This document shows positions 1 through 11,054 of a stretch of DNA of 64,000 nucleotides, in pieces. Numbering within the stretch: the first letter of the stretch is position 1; each line of letters begins with the position of its first letter. The DNA comes from Azolla caroliniana (lineage: Eukaryota > Polypodiophyta): positions 13,702,001 through 13,766,000 of the forward strand of contig JBHGNT010000010.1 of NCBI GenBank assembly GCA_043228905.1. Reading direction: 5' to 3'. A model generated the notes under the pieces. The model saw only the letters and a list, made by a program, of their open reading frames with translations. It did no database searches and was not told where the DNA came from. The position numbers and the translations under genes were made by a program.

Positions 1-139
1 GGTACAACCTTACCACGGGATATTATATGGTCATGTAATCATTCCATTCTTTACACTCTCGTTTAACCCTCACACTTTATCCACGTGTATAGAATACTAC
101 GATACAATCTTAACATGGGATATTATATGGTCATGTTCG
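1..139. repeat. Imperfect direct repeat of about 39 bp
   Basis: Bases 1-39 and 101-139 are near copies of each other, both containing GGATATTATATGGTCATG. No coding sense is seen. The unit lies upstream of a gypsy remnant and may belong to it. Confidence 0.6.
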
Positions 140-194
140 TAACAATAATTAGCAACCTCGTGTATTCAACCTAGATAGAAGGTATTTTTATGCC

Positions 195-598
195 TCGCAT
201 TTCTAAGACATTGTCTAAATGTAAGTGCTCTAAATTAGCCCCGAGGTTGTGGACCTTTCAAAGTCCTCAAATGCATTAGTTCATTAATCTATTGTCTCGC
301 TCTTCTTGATGGTGTCAAAATCCATCCAAATTTTCATGTAAGTCATTTCGAAGTACTTCTTAGTTCTAACGATAATGTCGGTACAACTAAAACTCTAGTT
401 ACTCTTGAGAATTTAGCTTCGAAACCACATGTACAAGAGAAAATCTCTATGTTAAAACAAAACGCTTGCGGGTTTAAAATTAAATGGATGGATAAGTCTA
501 TTAAAGATGTTACATGGGAACACGCAAACACCACTAAAACTCATTTCCCTAACTTTTCATTGCAAGGGTGTAGTGTTTTAAAGAGGGGGAGGGGAGTA
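195..598 (+). pseudogene. Gyp-0: 3' end of a Ty3/gypsy chromovirus pol (integrase tail plus chromodomain)
   Basis: The plus strand encodes the end of a gypsy polyprotein. From about 235 comes a GPY/F-type integrase tail (GPFKVLK), then IHPNFHVS, a typical integrase C-terminal motif. A chromodomain-like end follows (FKIKWMDKSIKDVTWE, then FPNF) at about 470-565. The family uses the chromodomain to direct integration to particular chromatin. The copy is broken by a frameshift near 230 and an in-frame stop near 232; only this 3' piece is in the window. The reading frame runs to the polypurine tract, as in intact elements. I am confident of the family and less so of the lineage. Confidence 0.75.
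581..598 (+). other. Polypurine tract of Gyp-0
   Basis: AAGAGGGGGAGGGGAGTA lies directly before TGTTACGGGC, the start of the LTR. This is the expected place and composition of the plus-strand primer of an LTR retrotransposon. Confidence 0.8.
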
Positions 599-1172
599 TG
601 TTACGGGCATAACCATCCAATGGTAGTTTGTACTAAAGTTTTCTACGCACAAAGGTAAGAGTGTGAGGTTGAAAGGGAAGATTACTTTTAATCCTAGGGA
701 TTGAGACAACCCTTAAGAGCCAACTGTGAACTTGCCATGGACCCTTGGGTCTAGAACAATCTGCGGGTTTAAAATTAAATGGATGGATAAGTCTATTAAA
801 GATGTTACATGGGAACACGCAAACACCACTAAAACTCATTTCCCTAACTTTTCATTGCAAGGGTGTAGTGTTTTAAAACTCATTTCCCTTGGGTCTAGCT
901 ATAAATATGAGGCCTAGCTATCCTCATTAGGAATTATTCAACTACGTTGAGACTGTGATCTTATGGTGAACAGACTCCTGTGCCGCGTGAGAGCCAATAC
1001 CAAGTATGACGTGACGCCACAAAGATAGTATGGCACGCCATTCAAGGCACATGTTCATCTTGATCCCTTCGCTAAGGGATGGTCGGGTGGATCGACACCC
1101 TTTTCTCTCTTTGTATCTTTAGTATCTTATCTCTTCTTATTTTCAAGCTTACATTAGAATAAATCTCTAACA
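599..1172 (+). mobile_element. 3' LTR of Gyp-0
   Basis: The segment begins TGTTACGGGC right after the polypurine tract and ends CTCTAACA, so it has TG...CA ends. A TATA-like CTATAAATATGAG at about 898-910 could be the LTR promoter. The LTR has been lengthened by an insertion at 755-885. There is no second LTR in the window, so the right border rests on the CA end only. Confidence 0.65.
755..885 (+). repeat. Templated insertion copying the chromodomain end into the LTR
   Basis: Bases 762-877 repeat 467-582 without a visible mismatch (116 bp). About 14 further bases match 534-547. The inserted block is flanked by a 13-bp duplication, CCCTTGGGTCTAG, at 742-754 and 886-898. The second chromodomain fragment is therefore not coding sequence in its proper place. 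Confidence 0.85.
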
Positions 1173-2121
1173 TATAACGGGCTCACTATTGTAGTGAGGA
1201 CAACAAGAGTGTTCTACATTGGTATGTTATAATACACTAGTTAATATTATATATGGAAGCAGTTTCTTGAAGGTGGCATATATGCTACCTATTCTAGAGA
1301 GAGGTATAGAGAGAAAAGAACATTCCATTTACATCTACCACAAATTTCAAGCATCAATCAAAATACAATCCAGTTCAAAGTGGTGCAACTAGGAATAGCA
1401 AACATTAACCCTTTTCATAAAAACTATGCTTACAAATGAGATTCAGATTCACAAACTCCTAATTCCAAATGCCATGAACCTTTATAATTTCATTTTTGTT
1501 TGTTGACTTTTTAGCAAGCAGTTAGTTGACAACCTTTGACGTACTTTGGAAAGATAGGAGATTTTTCTAGACTTGCAATGAACTTTACCAAGTACGTTGG
1601 TTGCAGTGGAAGGGTTTGCAGTTTTTTGGTAGCTACATGGCAACTTTTAAATCTCGTTTGGCACCCTCATCAATGTGCCTTGTACAACACATTGACATGT
1701 TCAGCTGATCATTTATTAATGAACAACGCAAGGCACGCCATCCATAATGATCTTTAGCAGGTTTCTAGAATGTATTTAGTTGTGCTTGGGTATACAAAGG
1801 CATCCAAATAACCTCCCAAACAAAAGAAACCATTTTCGTAGTTAATAAATGCTTTGGAAATTAAATTCTCTTATGAACAAATATATATACCAACTACAAG
1901 TTCATATAAAAAGGAATTCTAGAATAAACCCAACATCTAGAATGCCCAGTTTTCATATTTGAAAAACTTTTATGTATACCCTAGAAATACCCGAAAGATC
2001 TTAGGTAGGTAGTTTTATGTCTTAAAAAGTTGAATCCTTAAAGCTATTTAGCAAAATATACATTTTAAACTTTCAAATACAAATTGTCTGAAGACTGTCC
2101 ACTTTGAATATAAACACAACT
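1173..2121. other. No gene recognised
   Basis: AT-rich sequence with only short chance reading frames. It lies just past the 3' end of the minus-strand golgin-like gene, so part of it may be that gene's 3' untranslated region or terminator. I see no clear signal for either. Confidence 0.5.
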
Positions 2122-2520
2122 CTAGCTAGCAAAGGAAATGACAGCATAAGCAATTACATGGAGACTCAGAATATAAGCCACAATCAAAGCTCGGAATGTT
2201 GTGTTTGTAAGTAGTTGGGATCCCATTTGCTTATTCCAAATTCTATGCACACAAAAGTTCTGAAATGTAACTGATATTTGCCTGAAACCCATTTGCAGAA
2301 AGGACATCGCGGTAAGCTTTGAATTTCTCCAATCCAATACTGCATCACTATGTCGAACATTGGAAAAAGCTGACAAGAATAATCCTGAACCACCCATTGC
2401 CTTTGTTCTCCTTGTATTGGAGTCTGCATTGGTCAGCTGAAGTTGGCGTCGACTTTCAGTCGCTTGACGGAGTTGACGCTCCAAAAGAAGTCGTTCTTTG
2501 GTCAAAGAATCTGCTTGCGC
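2122..2520 (-). CDS. Golgin-like gene, terminal exon with membrane anchor
   Basis: After TTTTTGTAG the frame is open for 132 codons to TAG. It begins AQADSLTKERLLLERQL and ends with a hydrophobic segment of about 22 residues. A further small intron inside cannot be ruled out, since AG sites occur near 2400 and 2285. Confidence 0.6.
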   Translation of the reverse strand, partial: AQADSLTKERLLLERQLRQATESRRQLQLTNADSNTRRTKAMGGSGLFLSAFSNVRHSDAVLDWRNSKLTAMSFLQMGFRQISVTFQNFCVHRIWNKQMGSQLLTNTTFRALIVAYILSLHVIAYAVISFAS

Positions 2521-5500
2521 CTACAAAAAGTTTGAAGATTTAGATTAAACTCATGTTTTTCTGCATAGGCTGGGTCTTCTGTTGTAGAAGAACATTCAAA
2601 CAAGGTGTGAGAAACAAGACACTAAATCATTGACACCACTAGGAAATTCTAATCAGAAGAGAGTAAGAGTTACAAAACTACAGCAGAAATTGGACAGGGA
2701 TCCCCCCAAATAGGTATTTCTTAATTGATCCAACTTTAATCAGAAGTCTATAAGAATAGAATGTTCAGCCAGCAGCACAACCAACACCAGTCTCACGGCC
2801 GACTTGCCCTGCAGTTAAAAAACCTAGTATCGTAAATCGTAAAGATAGTGACAGTATTTCAGCAAAACTAATTTCTGGGATGTTTCAACACATCAGAAAC
2901 CCTAATATCCAATAAGTAAACCAGATATCAGGAAGCTAATTTCTGATCAGTCAACAGAAATCTGATTCCTGAATCTGAAAACCAGATAGATATCAGGAAC
3001 CTACCCTGATTCCTGAAATCTGAAAACTAGATATCAGGAACATAATTTCAGATCATCCAACAGAAACCCTGATTCCTGAACTCTGAACATCACACATCAG
3101 AAATCCAATTTCTGATCAGCCAACAGAAACCCTGATTCCTGAACTCTGAACATCGCACATCAGAAATCCTAATTTCTATGTTTTGGAAGAAGCACATAGA
3201 GGTTGCGCTCTCTTCTTGAGGAATGTTTCTCCTTGAAAAAGTTCTCGATTGAGGCCCCCAAAGCCTTCATCTACGGGGTAGAACTCCAAAACAGGCAAAC
3301 CCCTAATTTCTCTGATTAGAAGAAACAGAAGCATGATACAGATTGGTGTTCTCTTCATGGGGCATTTTTCTCCTTAAAATATCTCCATCGGGCAAACTCC
3401 CCCAAACTAAGTCTTTCTTCATGCTAGAACTCCCAAAAAGATCATTAGAATAACTCTACTCTTCTAGCATGACATGCTAAGGTTTCCCGGCAATAAAACC
3501 CACTTCAGATATTGTGTCATCACTCCTGGTATTTTTCCAAGAAAACATGTGTAATGGGCCTGACCCTAGGTTCCATTACCATGTTTTCATTCTTCTACGA
3601 AACATGTGGGGGAAAGCTAAGTTCCTACAAGCGAGTGGGAGCATGATGGAGAAAGCAGACATGAAGACCAAGATTAAATCTGATTGTAGACAAAAAGGGA
3701 CAACAAAGAGAAGACAGTAAGGACACGGTGAGATGTGAATTTCCTGTAAAAGTCTGATGGAGAATAAAACAGAGCTTTCCATAAGAATGGATTCTGCACC
3801 CAGAACATTTACATGTATGCATTTTAGTGTCTTGATGAGTTAATCCAATCCCAGTTTTTGTGTCCCAACAACAGTCCAGTGAGAAATGACATTCTGCTAT
3901 GTTTATCAAAATGTATGTGTGCATACATGGGTACCTTGTTGCCTGTGCTACTAACCCAATTAATAGCCCTCATTTTGGGTCATTGGGAGACTACATCCAT
4001 TCAAGTACTCTAAGTTGGGTCCTGCATAAAGTCTCATTTCTTGCTTCTCTGTGATATGTGTTGAAACTGCACTCATGCATAGGTATAATTAACATTGATC
4101 TCTAGGAAACCTAAAGTGTATGAATAACCAAACACTGCTCACAGTTTTAATGCCAATTTGTCTCATAGGATGCTTTTATACTTTAATTGACATCAATCTG
4201 TCTTTATCTTGTTCTTTTCTCTAATTGGATTGACATTATGAAATGGTTGTAAAGATGAGGGGTAAAAGATCTATTTGAGCTCGCAAGTGATGCTGTGAAG
4301 TATGCGGTCATTGAGGATAGATTAAAAAAGGCACAACAGTTAAGTGGCAAGATACTAAAATGTCAAAGTTAGAAAATTACATTGCAAATATTAACCCCCA
4401 ACGTTGACCCCAATACAAGATAAAAATGCTACATTGTACCTAACCACATCTTACTACCCCAATGAGCCTTTACTTTCAGAGAGCCTAAGCATTTCTTCAA
4501 ACCCACTCACACAAGTTAGGTGCTGAGGCATCATCACCCAAGCATGAGGATATGCACCTTACGTAATTAAAAACTAGTGGCGGATGAATATCACTTGCAC
4601 TTCTCATGCTCAACATATAAGGTAATTCACAAGTATGTTTACTTATTAGACAGGCATAATTGTTTAAGTCTCATAGTCAAATCTGCATCAAGAAGGGTGA
4701 GCACAAATGTGCATGCATTACTTTCACATAAAGCGTCTTTATTACAAAGTAGTAATCATAGGCCAAAATTGGCCTCCTCATGGACGATAAAATCTGTATA
4801 TGGGTGGTAGCATCCCTAAATCTACTTGGAAAGAATTTGAAAATGTCCAAAAGCATTTCCTTATAAAGTTTCTCCAAGTCAAGAAACAAATGTCAAAAAG
4901 GGATCACTTCCCATTGAGATCATGGCCATGAAAAAGGTTCTCAAATACATGCCTAAGGTTCAAAAAAGTTCCTAGAATCACATGGGAAGCATGCAAAAAA
5001 GATCCAAAAGATGCATAAAGCAAAATGTTGTCTTACTGTTGGATGCAAGATATGGAAAAATGGTTTGGACAGTGGATGCAACACTATCTTAATTATCCAT
5101 CACTAGATTCCTCGGTAAATAAGGCCTTTTTGCAACACCAATGTATCATGACATGGGAAAAATGTGGAGGCTCACACTTCACACATTATAGTACACATGT
5201 TGCACCTAACTGTAAAACCATATTCTTTGTCGAACAAGGAAACCATACACATCGATACATGTTAGAGACCATCCCGTTGTCTACCATCTGAACCATTGCT
5301 TCCATGCGTCTAGCTCACATGCATTGTGATGTGAGATAGGGCATTGTGGCACAAGTGATGAGAGTGGTCAACTATACACACTTTTCTAGAAACAAGTTCA
5401 AGAGTTTAAGTATTACACATTGACACAATGCTTTGCCTTTGATCACGTAGACTTCCTAGAAGCACATGGGAACCAAGCAAAAAATCCAAATGATACATAA

Positions 5501-8500
5501 AAGCAAAAATTTTTGTTCCGGTTGGATGCAAGCTATGGAAAAATGGTTTGGACAATGGGATGCAACACGCTTGTTTGATGATGCATCACGAGATTCCTCT
5601 GTAAATGAGACCTTTTTCCAACACCATGTATCATGACATGGGAGAAATGTAGAGGCTCATGCTTCACAGATTGTACTACATATGTTATACTTAACTACAA
5701 AACCATATTCTTTGCCGAATGGGGAAACCGTACGCATCGATACATGTTAGAGTCCATCCCGTTGTTTGCCATACAAACCATTGTTTCCATGCAGCTTAGC
5801 TCACACGCAATGCGATGTGAGAGAGGTCGTTGGGGCACAAGTAATGAGAGTAGTCAACAATGCACACTTTTACCGAAACAAGTTCTAGAGTCTAAGTATC
5901 ATACTTTGTACAATGTTGTGCCTTTGATCACATTCAACTGTGCTCTTTTTACAAGACCTGTGATGTAATATTTTTGATCTGATGAGTCATATTTGACCTC
6001 CAAAGACGATAGTAAAATCTATCTATCAACCTATCTATCTGTCTCACACACACATACAGATTTGAACACCCAATTGAGGACCCTAAGAAGGTACAAAAGA
6101 AGAAAACGAAGGGATGAGAGCACCCCGGATAGTGCTCGTAGGATGCACAAGGCACCCAAAATGGAGATTCCATTAGATGTTCAAGAGAGGAAAGGTGATC
6201 TCTTATGCCATTTGATTACACAGGAGATCAGTCTATGAAAGATGACATAAAAAGAGCCTTAATATAGGAAATGCAAAAGGAGATAGTGAAACAGAAAGAA
6301 AGTTGCTTGAATCTCTCAAGAAGGAGTTATTAGAAATCATACGAAAAGACATCACAAGTCTTGTAAAAAAATCAAACATGAAGCTCAAGAACGATATGGA
6401 GCAAGTACCTAAAGGATGAAATATCCTCAAATAAGGTCGAACTAGTAACTAGTAATGTCAATTTACAGAGAGGACAAGTAGTGAAAAAATGCATCAGCAC
6501 ACTTAAAGCCAATGTACATAAGGAAATGCAAACATGGGCAGAGATTGTCAAAGCTCAAGCCAAGCATGCTCAAAAAGAAATTAAAGCAACCACTCCCTTG
6601 ATCGAGGTAGCGAAAACGAAAGAGGCAAAAAGCAAAATCGATGGATAAGCTGAAAATGATGGACAATAAATCAGAAGAAGACAGCAAAAGGAAAGCTTGT
6701 GCATTGCACGTACATGTGGTTAGTGGGGCTAAAGGGAGAAGCACACAAGAAGATGCCAAGAGTCAAGGAACAAGCGTAGGGGCATTAGATATTCCATTTG
6801 ATTCAGCATGGAGGGTAAGACGAGATGAGACTAGAGTTAACGCCTTGATCATCCACTTCATGGATATGAAAAAGGAAAAAACTTCCGATCTAAGAGAAGC
6901 ACACTCAATGGTGACAAAATAGATTTAGATGACGATCTCACTCCATATCAAGTAGTACTCACAAAGAAAACATGTCATGAGTGTTGGATGCAAGAAAGGA
7001 AGGAAAATGGTTGTATATAGAGATGGAAAGGTCCTTATTACAAAGAAGAGAGTTGCATCATAGTACGATGTATGGCCTATGAGACCTTATGCATGACTAT
7101 ATAGAATTGCAATGGTTCTCAAAGGATAGATGTTGGGTATATGGAAGATAGTTTCAAAAACACAGATATCGCTCTATATGTAAAGACCACCACATGCATG
7201 GGTTGCATGCCTTTTGGGCCCAGAATTGCTAGTAAACTGCCTAATGTACAAGGACATAGATGGGAGTCGGTATGTTGTCCCCAACCGCAGATACCACGAA
7301 GCATTAGAGGCTCCGAAGGAGTGGTTGTGCAATACAAAAAGTAGCTCCGTGGTAGAGTGTATGGTGTGCATAAGGATATAGATGCACTTCATATGTAAAT
7401 ATGAATCAAAAGAGGAGATCTTAGGGAACTATACATTGCAATTTACTACTTTCCACCTGCCTACTCGAGGATTGAACCTCTCAAAGAATCACCATATCTA
7501 CCAATATAATATCATAAGATTTGCTGCTATGTGGGATATAGTACTATTAGACGACTTCCATGCACGAACAAAGGATGAACAAACAGCTATGATTGACACC
7601 ATTGAGGCTATATATGGAGAAGTTATGGTAGAAGAAGTTGGCTAAAGCAACAAGCTCAAGATATGAGTGAAGTAACAAAATATGTCAAAACACTTTCTAG
7701 CCTTGGGAAGAGCAGATGGATTTGTGATATATAATGAGTTGTCACAATGGCCCAAATCAGATGCTTTGACATGTTGGAACCCAAAAGGAGGGGCAAAGCA
7801 CAATCGGTTACCTGATGGGATCTCCATCTCTTATATCTGAAAATAACAAAGTTCATGATTTCTGGTAGACCTATTGGCTTGGCAGCAGGTCACGCATACC
7901 TATGCTTTGAGGTGAAGGATGGATGCGCAAGGGATGCATGTGCTAAGACAGACAGTGGGCTGGCTAAATACCAATTTACTGGGGAGACCGTTCACGCGTA
8001 TAGTTGTGGCGTATACAATGGCACGCTTGAATTGGATCCTTTCGCACCCCTCAACGAAGTTACACAAGCATTGTTAGAGTTATTGCATAACGCAACCACT
8101 AATGCCTTTCCCTACACAATAGGAAATGCAACCAAACCTCGTCCAGCCATACAAAATTGTTGGTATGATGATGCAAGTCGCGATACAAGGGCATGATGCA
8201 ATGCCAAAAAAACTGGGGGATTTAAACACAAACAAGCAAGAGCAACATTCCAACTCCTTGTGAACAAGAACAGGAGATCATGTTTAGCTAAATTTGTAGC
8301 AGATGTGTATTGCTTGTTACCTGAAAAAGAGAGTAAAATAGGATGGAAAATTTTTAATGACTGCCAACTGGTCAACTAAGCAAGATCTTTTGGTCTCACT
8401 AGTGGAAAGAGATCCATATATCTATCCAAAATCCAGCAGTCAATCTCATTTCCAATCAATACATTCAGAGGCCATCATTTCAATTTTCAACTGGACCAAC

Positions 8501-10429
8501 AACAGACCACATACTTGCTTTGAAACTAGCTGCTCAGCGAGGCTCCTTAACCTACGCTCCAGATCCTTCTCTCGTTGTACTGCAGTACCAGAAAGATAGC
8601 ATCAGGAAAATGTGAGTTTCATTCCAATAAACACTACTTTCAACTTATCATCTTACCAGCTGAAGGCAGTTTTGTAGAATTTTGAACAAGTGTCCTCCAC
8701 TCTTGTTCCAATATCGCAAGCTTGTCTTCCCATGTTTTCTAGAAACCGGAAGGCAATCGGTTATGAATAAATTTCTGAATACTTTAGCACATCCACAAGG
8801 GCCACTATGGACACCTCATTTCAGCTGAAATTAATGTACATATGTAGCCCAAGTATCAAATCAAGATGCAGTTGACAACTATGGGACACATACAAGTTCA
8901 GCTCTGGTTCTCTGTAACTCCTCTCCTTCCATTAATGCCTTGTCACTTGAAGACATCTGAGTATCTACTTTGCCTTCTTCAAAGGTCGACTGAAATGAAT
9001 GATCTATTTGGGAAGAATTTTCTATGTGCACAAGTTTGCCGTTCAGCAATGCCAATTCCTTTTCCAACTCCTAATCAAGGTAGACATTCAAAAACAAAGC
9101 TGCACCTTAAATGCTGCTATACTTTCAAAAAGTCCAACAATTTGACGCAGCAATCAAACCTGTAAATGGCTTTCAAGTTGTCTTCTCTCTTGTGCTTTCT
9201 CTTGGATTTGCTTCTGTACCCATGTAATTGCCTTTGCATAGGCTGCATTTTCTTCTAGTAAAGATGCTTCCCTATTTTGTGCCTACAATTTCATGTTCAG
9301 TAGTCAATCCATCATATATTAATAATGTCTGTGAAACATGTTAGGACGTTTTAACACAAATCATTTGAGATTTCAGTCTTGTATTACAAGAAGCTGAGAG
9401 CACAAAAGGCACCTTTCATTCAGTTTGATGAAACTTAGTGTAAAAGATATTCATTAAATGAAGAGTCATAAAGTGTCCTCTCCAAGGTAAAAGTCCCGTC
9501 CAAAATGGCCCCTCAACTCCATACATTCTGATATCTTACCAGCTCTGGATGTGGATGTGGATGTGGATGTGGATGTGGGTCTCTTAAAGCACTTGTGTTC
9601 TTTCCACAAGAATACCCGATTTTGAATTCAAATTGAATATTAAGAATTTAATATCTTGGCCTGGGAGCTAGCGGGGATGTAAGCACTCAACAACCTGATC
9701 AAAGTTGAGTTCTTCTGACAATAGCACGATCTGGAAAAGAGATGCATTTTTTAGAAGGGTTTTTTCTTAATACCTGTCTTTATTTGAGGATGTCAGGGTA
9801 TAGCACCTCTAGTTTAAAATCTGGTGCTTGCTATAATCCAGTTGTCACACCAACTAAAGGGATCACATTTCAGTTTCTTTGTTTTGCTCATACGTAGATG
9901 TGTTATATAAAAATGAAACGCAAAACCTTCCTCCAATGCATGTTAAAGTGGCAGGATAAACAACTTTTCCAAGTCAAATCAAACTGTCCCCGAACATGTA
10001 TGGAAAGCATTAGAAATTTACCCCTTTCCCCCAATCGCAAATAATAAAGAAGATTGGGATGTATACCTCTTTTTGGGTGGCCTGGTGAGCGTTCAGTTCG
10101 GAGGTGAGGGCAGAGTGGGCGGCAAGGGAGTCGGCATGGAGCTGTGGCAAGCTCCAGCCACGTGAGGAGGAGGTGTCAGGGGGCGGGATGCGTCGACGAA
10201 GCTGCTGGATCGCTTGCTGCAGGACCACCGCACGACCATCCAACATGCCTACTTCCTCCTGCTCCTCTGCGCTCAATTGGGTGTGGGTGTGGGTGTGGGT
10301 GTGGGTGTGGGTGTAGAGAGAGAGAGAAGAAGAAGAAGAAGCAGAAGAGCGCCGTCCATCTTCTTCTCCTCCCTGAGGACTCCCATTCCCTGCTACAACA
10401 TCCGCAGCCCATGCCAAGAGACCCGCCAT
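2122..10429 (-). CDS. Golgin-84-like coiled-coil Golgi protein, eight exons
   Basis: Eight minus-strand exons join without a phase error: 10429-10067, 9730-9695, 9599-9540, 9282-9160, 9070-8894, 8738-8657, 8579-8515 and 2520-2122. All introns have GT...AG ends. The product is about 434 residues. It starts MAGLLAWAADVV, has a long charged heptad region, and ends with a hydrophobic stretch (FRALIVAYILSLHVIAYAVI), which suggests a C-terminal Golgi membrane anchor. The segment LRSLAEQLVSKQ, followed by AQADSLTKERLLLERQL across the last splice, resembles the golgin-84 pattern; such proteins tether vesicles at the Golgi. It is shorter than usual plant golgin-84 proteins, so exons may be missing. 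Function is by resemblance only. The last intron is about 6 kb and carries a LINE remnant. Confidence 0.6.
2885..3177. repeat. Degenerate intronic minisatellite, about 60-bp unit
   Basis: The motifs CCCTGATTCCTGAA and CAGAAATCC recur in about five diverged tandem units. The last two units are almost identical. The array lies in the last intron of the golgin-like gene. Confidence 0.7.
3178..4967. other. Intronic sequence, no gene recognised
   Basis: AT-rich intron sequence. The short frames present have no recognisable product. It may include unrecognised transposon debris upstream of the LINE. Confidence 0.5.
4968..5930 (+). repeat. Two tandem monomers of about 483 bp
   Basis: Copy 1 (from 4968) and copy 2 (from 5450) share long stretches, such as ATGGAAAAATGGTTTGGACA and the run around CATCGATACATGTTAGAG. 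Both end near TGCCTTTGATCAC. They lie directly upstream of the LINE ORF1, like the promoter monomers of some LINEs; that role is an inference. Confidence 0.7.
6060..7075 (+). pseudogene. LINE ORF1 remnant
   Basis: A Lys/Glu-rich coiled-coil-like stretch (about 6250-6640) is followed by a region containing NALIIHFMDMKKEKTSDL and then DLDDDLTP. The last motif is characteristic of the RNA-binding ORF1 protein of some LINEs. Several frameshifts and stops are present, for example at about 6645 and 6920. In working elements the protein coats LINE RNA. The call rests on these motifs and on the ORF2 remnant directly downstream. Confidence 0.5.
7120..8350 (+). pseudogene. LINE ORF2 remnant: endonuclease/exonuclease/phosphatase domain
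   Basis: Scattered over three frames are the usual blocks of a LINE endonuclease: SEGVVVQYKK near 7320; a YFPPAYSR block near 7450; DDFHARTKDEQ near 7550 (normally GDFNART, a catalytic block); and SQWPKSDALTCW near 7750. The final block, RPIGLAAGHAYL, near 7865 has Gly where catalytic Asp precedes His. A linker ending in WYDD (8163) and a basic stretch to 8345 follow, as before the reverse transcriptase. The enzyme nicks target DNA in live elements; this copy is dead. Confidence 0.65.
8515..8579 (-). CDS. Golgin-like gene, exon 7
   Basis: A 65-nt exon between ACTGCAG and GTATGT. It reads QREKDLERRLRSLAEQLVSKQ after the split Val codon; the last 12 residues resemble the golgin-84 segment that precedes its final heptads. 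Confidence 0.7.
8657..8738 (-). CDS. Golgin-like gene, exon 6
   Basis: An 82-nt exon (27 codons plus one base) between TTTCTAG and GTAAGA. It reads KTWEDKLAILEQEWRTL. The leftover G joins TA of exon 7 to form a Val codon, which supports the splice. Confidence 0.7.
8894..9070 (-). CDS. Golgin-like gene, exon 5
   Basis: A 177-nt phase 0-0 exon (59 codons) between GATTAG and GTATGT. It begins ELEKELALLNGKLVHIE, followed by a polar stretch and GEELQRTRAEL. Confidence 0.7.
9160..9282 (-). CDS. Golgin-like gene, exon 4
   Basis: A 123-nt phase 0-0 exon (41 codons) between TTGTAG and GTTTGA. It reads AQNREASLLEENAAY... and ends ERRQLESHLQ, with clear coiled-coil character. Confidence 0.7.
9540..9599 (-). 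CDS. Golgin-like gene, exon 3 with Pro-His repeat
   Basis: A 60-nt phase 0-0 exon ending GAGCTG|GTAAGA. A (GGATGT)n repeat on the plus strand is read as alternating Pro-His. The acceptor has a weak pyrimidine tract, so the left splice border is the least sure of the gene. Confidence 0.4.
9546..9579. repeat. (GGATGT)n microsatellite in exon 3
   Basis: About five and a half hexamer units, read on the minus strand as Pro-His pairs of the golgin-like protein. Confidence 0.85.
9695..9730 (-). CDS. Golgin-like gene, exon 2 (36 nt)
   Basis: A phase 0-0 microexon reading IVLLSEELNFDQ, between CTTTTCCAG and GTTGTTG. It is called from splice sites and phase; its small size makes it less certain than its neighbours. 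Confidence 0.5.
10067..10429 (-). CDS. Golgin-like gene, exon 1
   Basis: It opens with ATG (MAGLLAWAADVV) and runs 121 codons to GAG|GTATAC. The start resembles the N-terminal amphipathic helix of golgins. A (GTGTGG)n-type microsatellite is translated as alternating Thr-His (about 12 residues). The rest is rich in Gln, Leu and Ala and probably helical. Confidence 0.65.
10279..10345. repeat. (GTGTGG)n then (AG)n/(AAG)n microsatellite in exon 1
   Basis: Six hexamer units followed by AG and AAG runs. On the minus strand they encode a Ser-rich stretch and a Thr-His stretch of the golgin-like protein. Confidence 0.85.
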
Positions 10430-11050
10430 CGTACAGAACAGATTGGATGGTCTTGTTCAGAGAACACAACGCGATGGATGTGTTTCTTCTTCTTCTGATC
10501 ATCAACGTCATGGGATGGGCAGCGGGCCGTATGGTATGTTATGTATGTATGTATGTATGTATGTATGTATGTATGTATACATGCATGTATGTATTTTGTT
10601 CGGACATGCAGGACGCTCGTGACTAACTACTACCAAAAATTTAAGAGGGCAAGTGAGGGAATCGCGGGCGCGGACGGTGCAGGTCGCAGCGCTGATGGCG
10701 CGTTCGATCTCCACCGTCCAATGTGGATAAAAAGCTGCCAACGTCTATCACTAGGAGCCTAACTCTGTCACAAGGAGCCCCGCTATTTGATAGCCTCTGT
10801 CACCAGGAGCCCGACTTAGAAACAAACATCAAAAAATTGTAAGTGTACAACAAATATTTGCCATGAAAATGATACCTAAAATTACTCAAAAAAACCTAAA
10901 CTTCCAATTGCTCTCAAAACCTAAAATTTAAAACTCAAAAATCCCACAAAGTTATATCTCCAAGCTTCAAATAACAAATCAACTTAAAGATTCAAATAAA
11001 AAGTCTTACATAAAATATTAGAACGTCAAATATTGATAATGGGAATAAGC
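10430..11050. other. Upstream region of the golgin-like gene
   Basis: It holds an (ATGT)n microsatellite at 10540-10578 and AT-rich DNA beyond 10800. The minus-strand promoter of the golgin-like gene is expected here, but no clear TATA box or other signal can be assigned. Confidence 0.45.
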
Positions 11051-11054
11051 CAAG

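Larger units (their letters stand above)
4968..8350 (+). mobile_element. Decayed LINE (non-LTR retrotransposon) in golgin intron, antisense to the gene
   Basis: In plus-strand order there are two tandem monomers (4968-5930), an ORF1 remnant (about 6060-7075), and the apurinic endonuclease part of ORF2 with its linker (about 7120-8350). No reverse transcriptase is found, so the 3' part is missing. That is the reverse of the usual 5' truncation. Many frameshifts and stops show an old copy. The outer borders are approximate. Confidence 0.65.

Noticed and set aside
1536-1757. Short plus-strand frame of 73 aa
   Set aside because: No domain, no splice or promoter context, and AT-rich surroundings; treated as chance.
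10144-10626. Plus-strand frame of 160 aa over the golgin exon 1
   Set aside because: It is driven by the GTGTGG and ATGT microsatellites and has no recognisable domain; the minus strand has a start, splice sites and matching phases.
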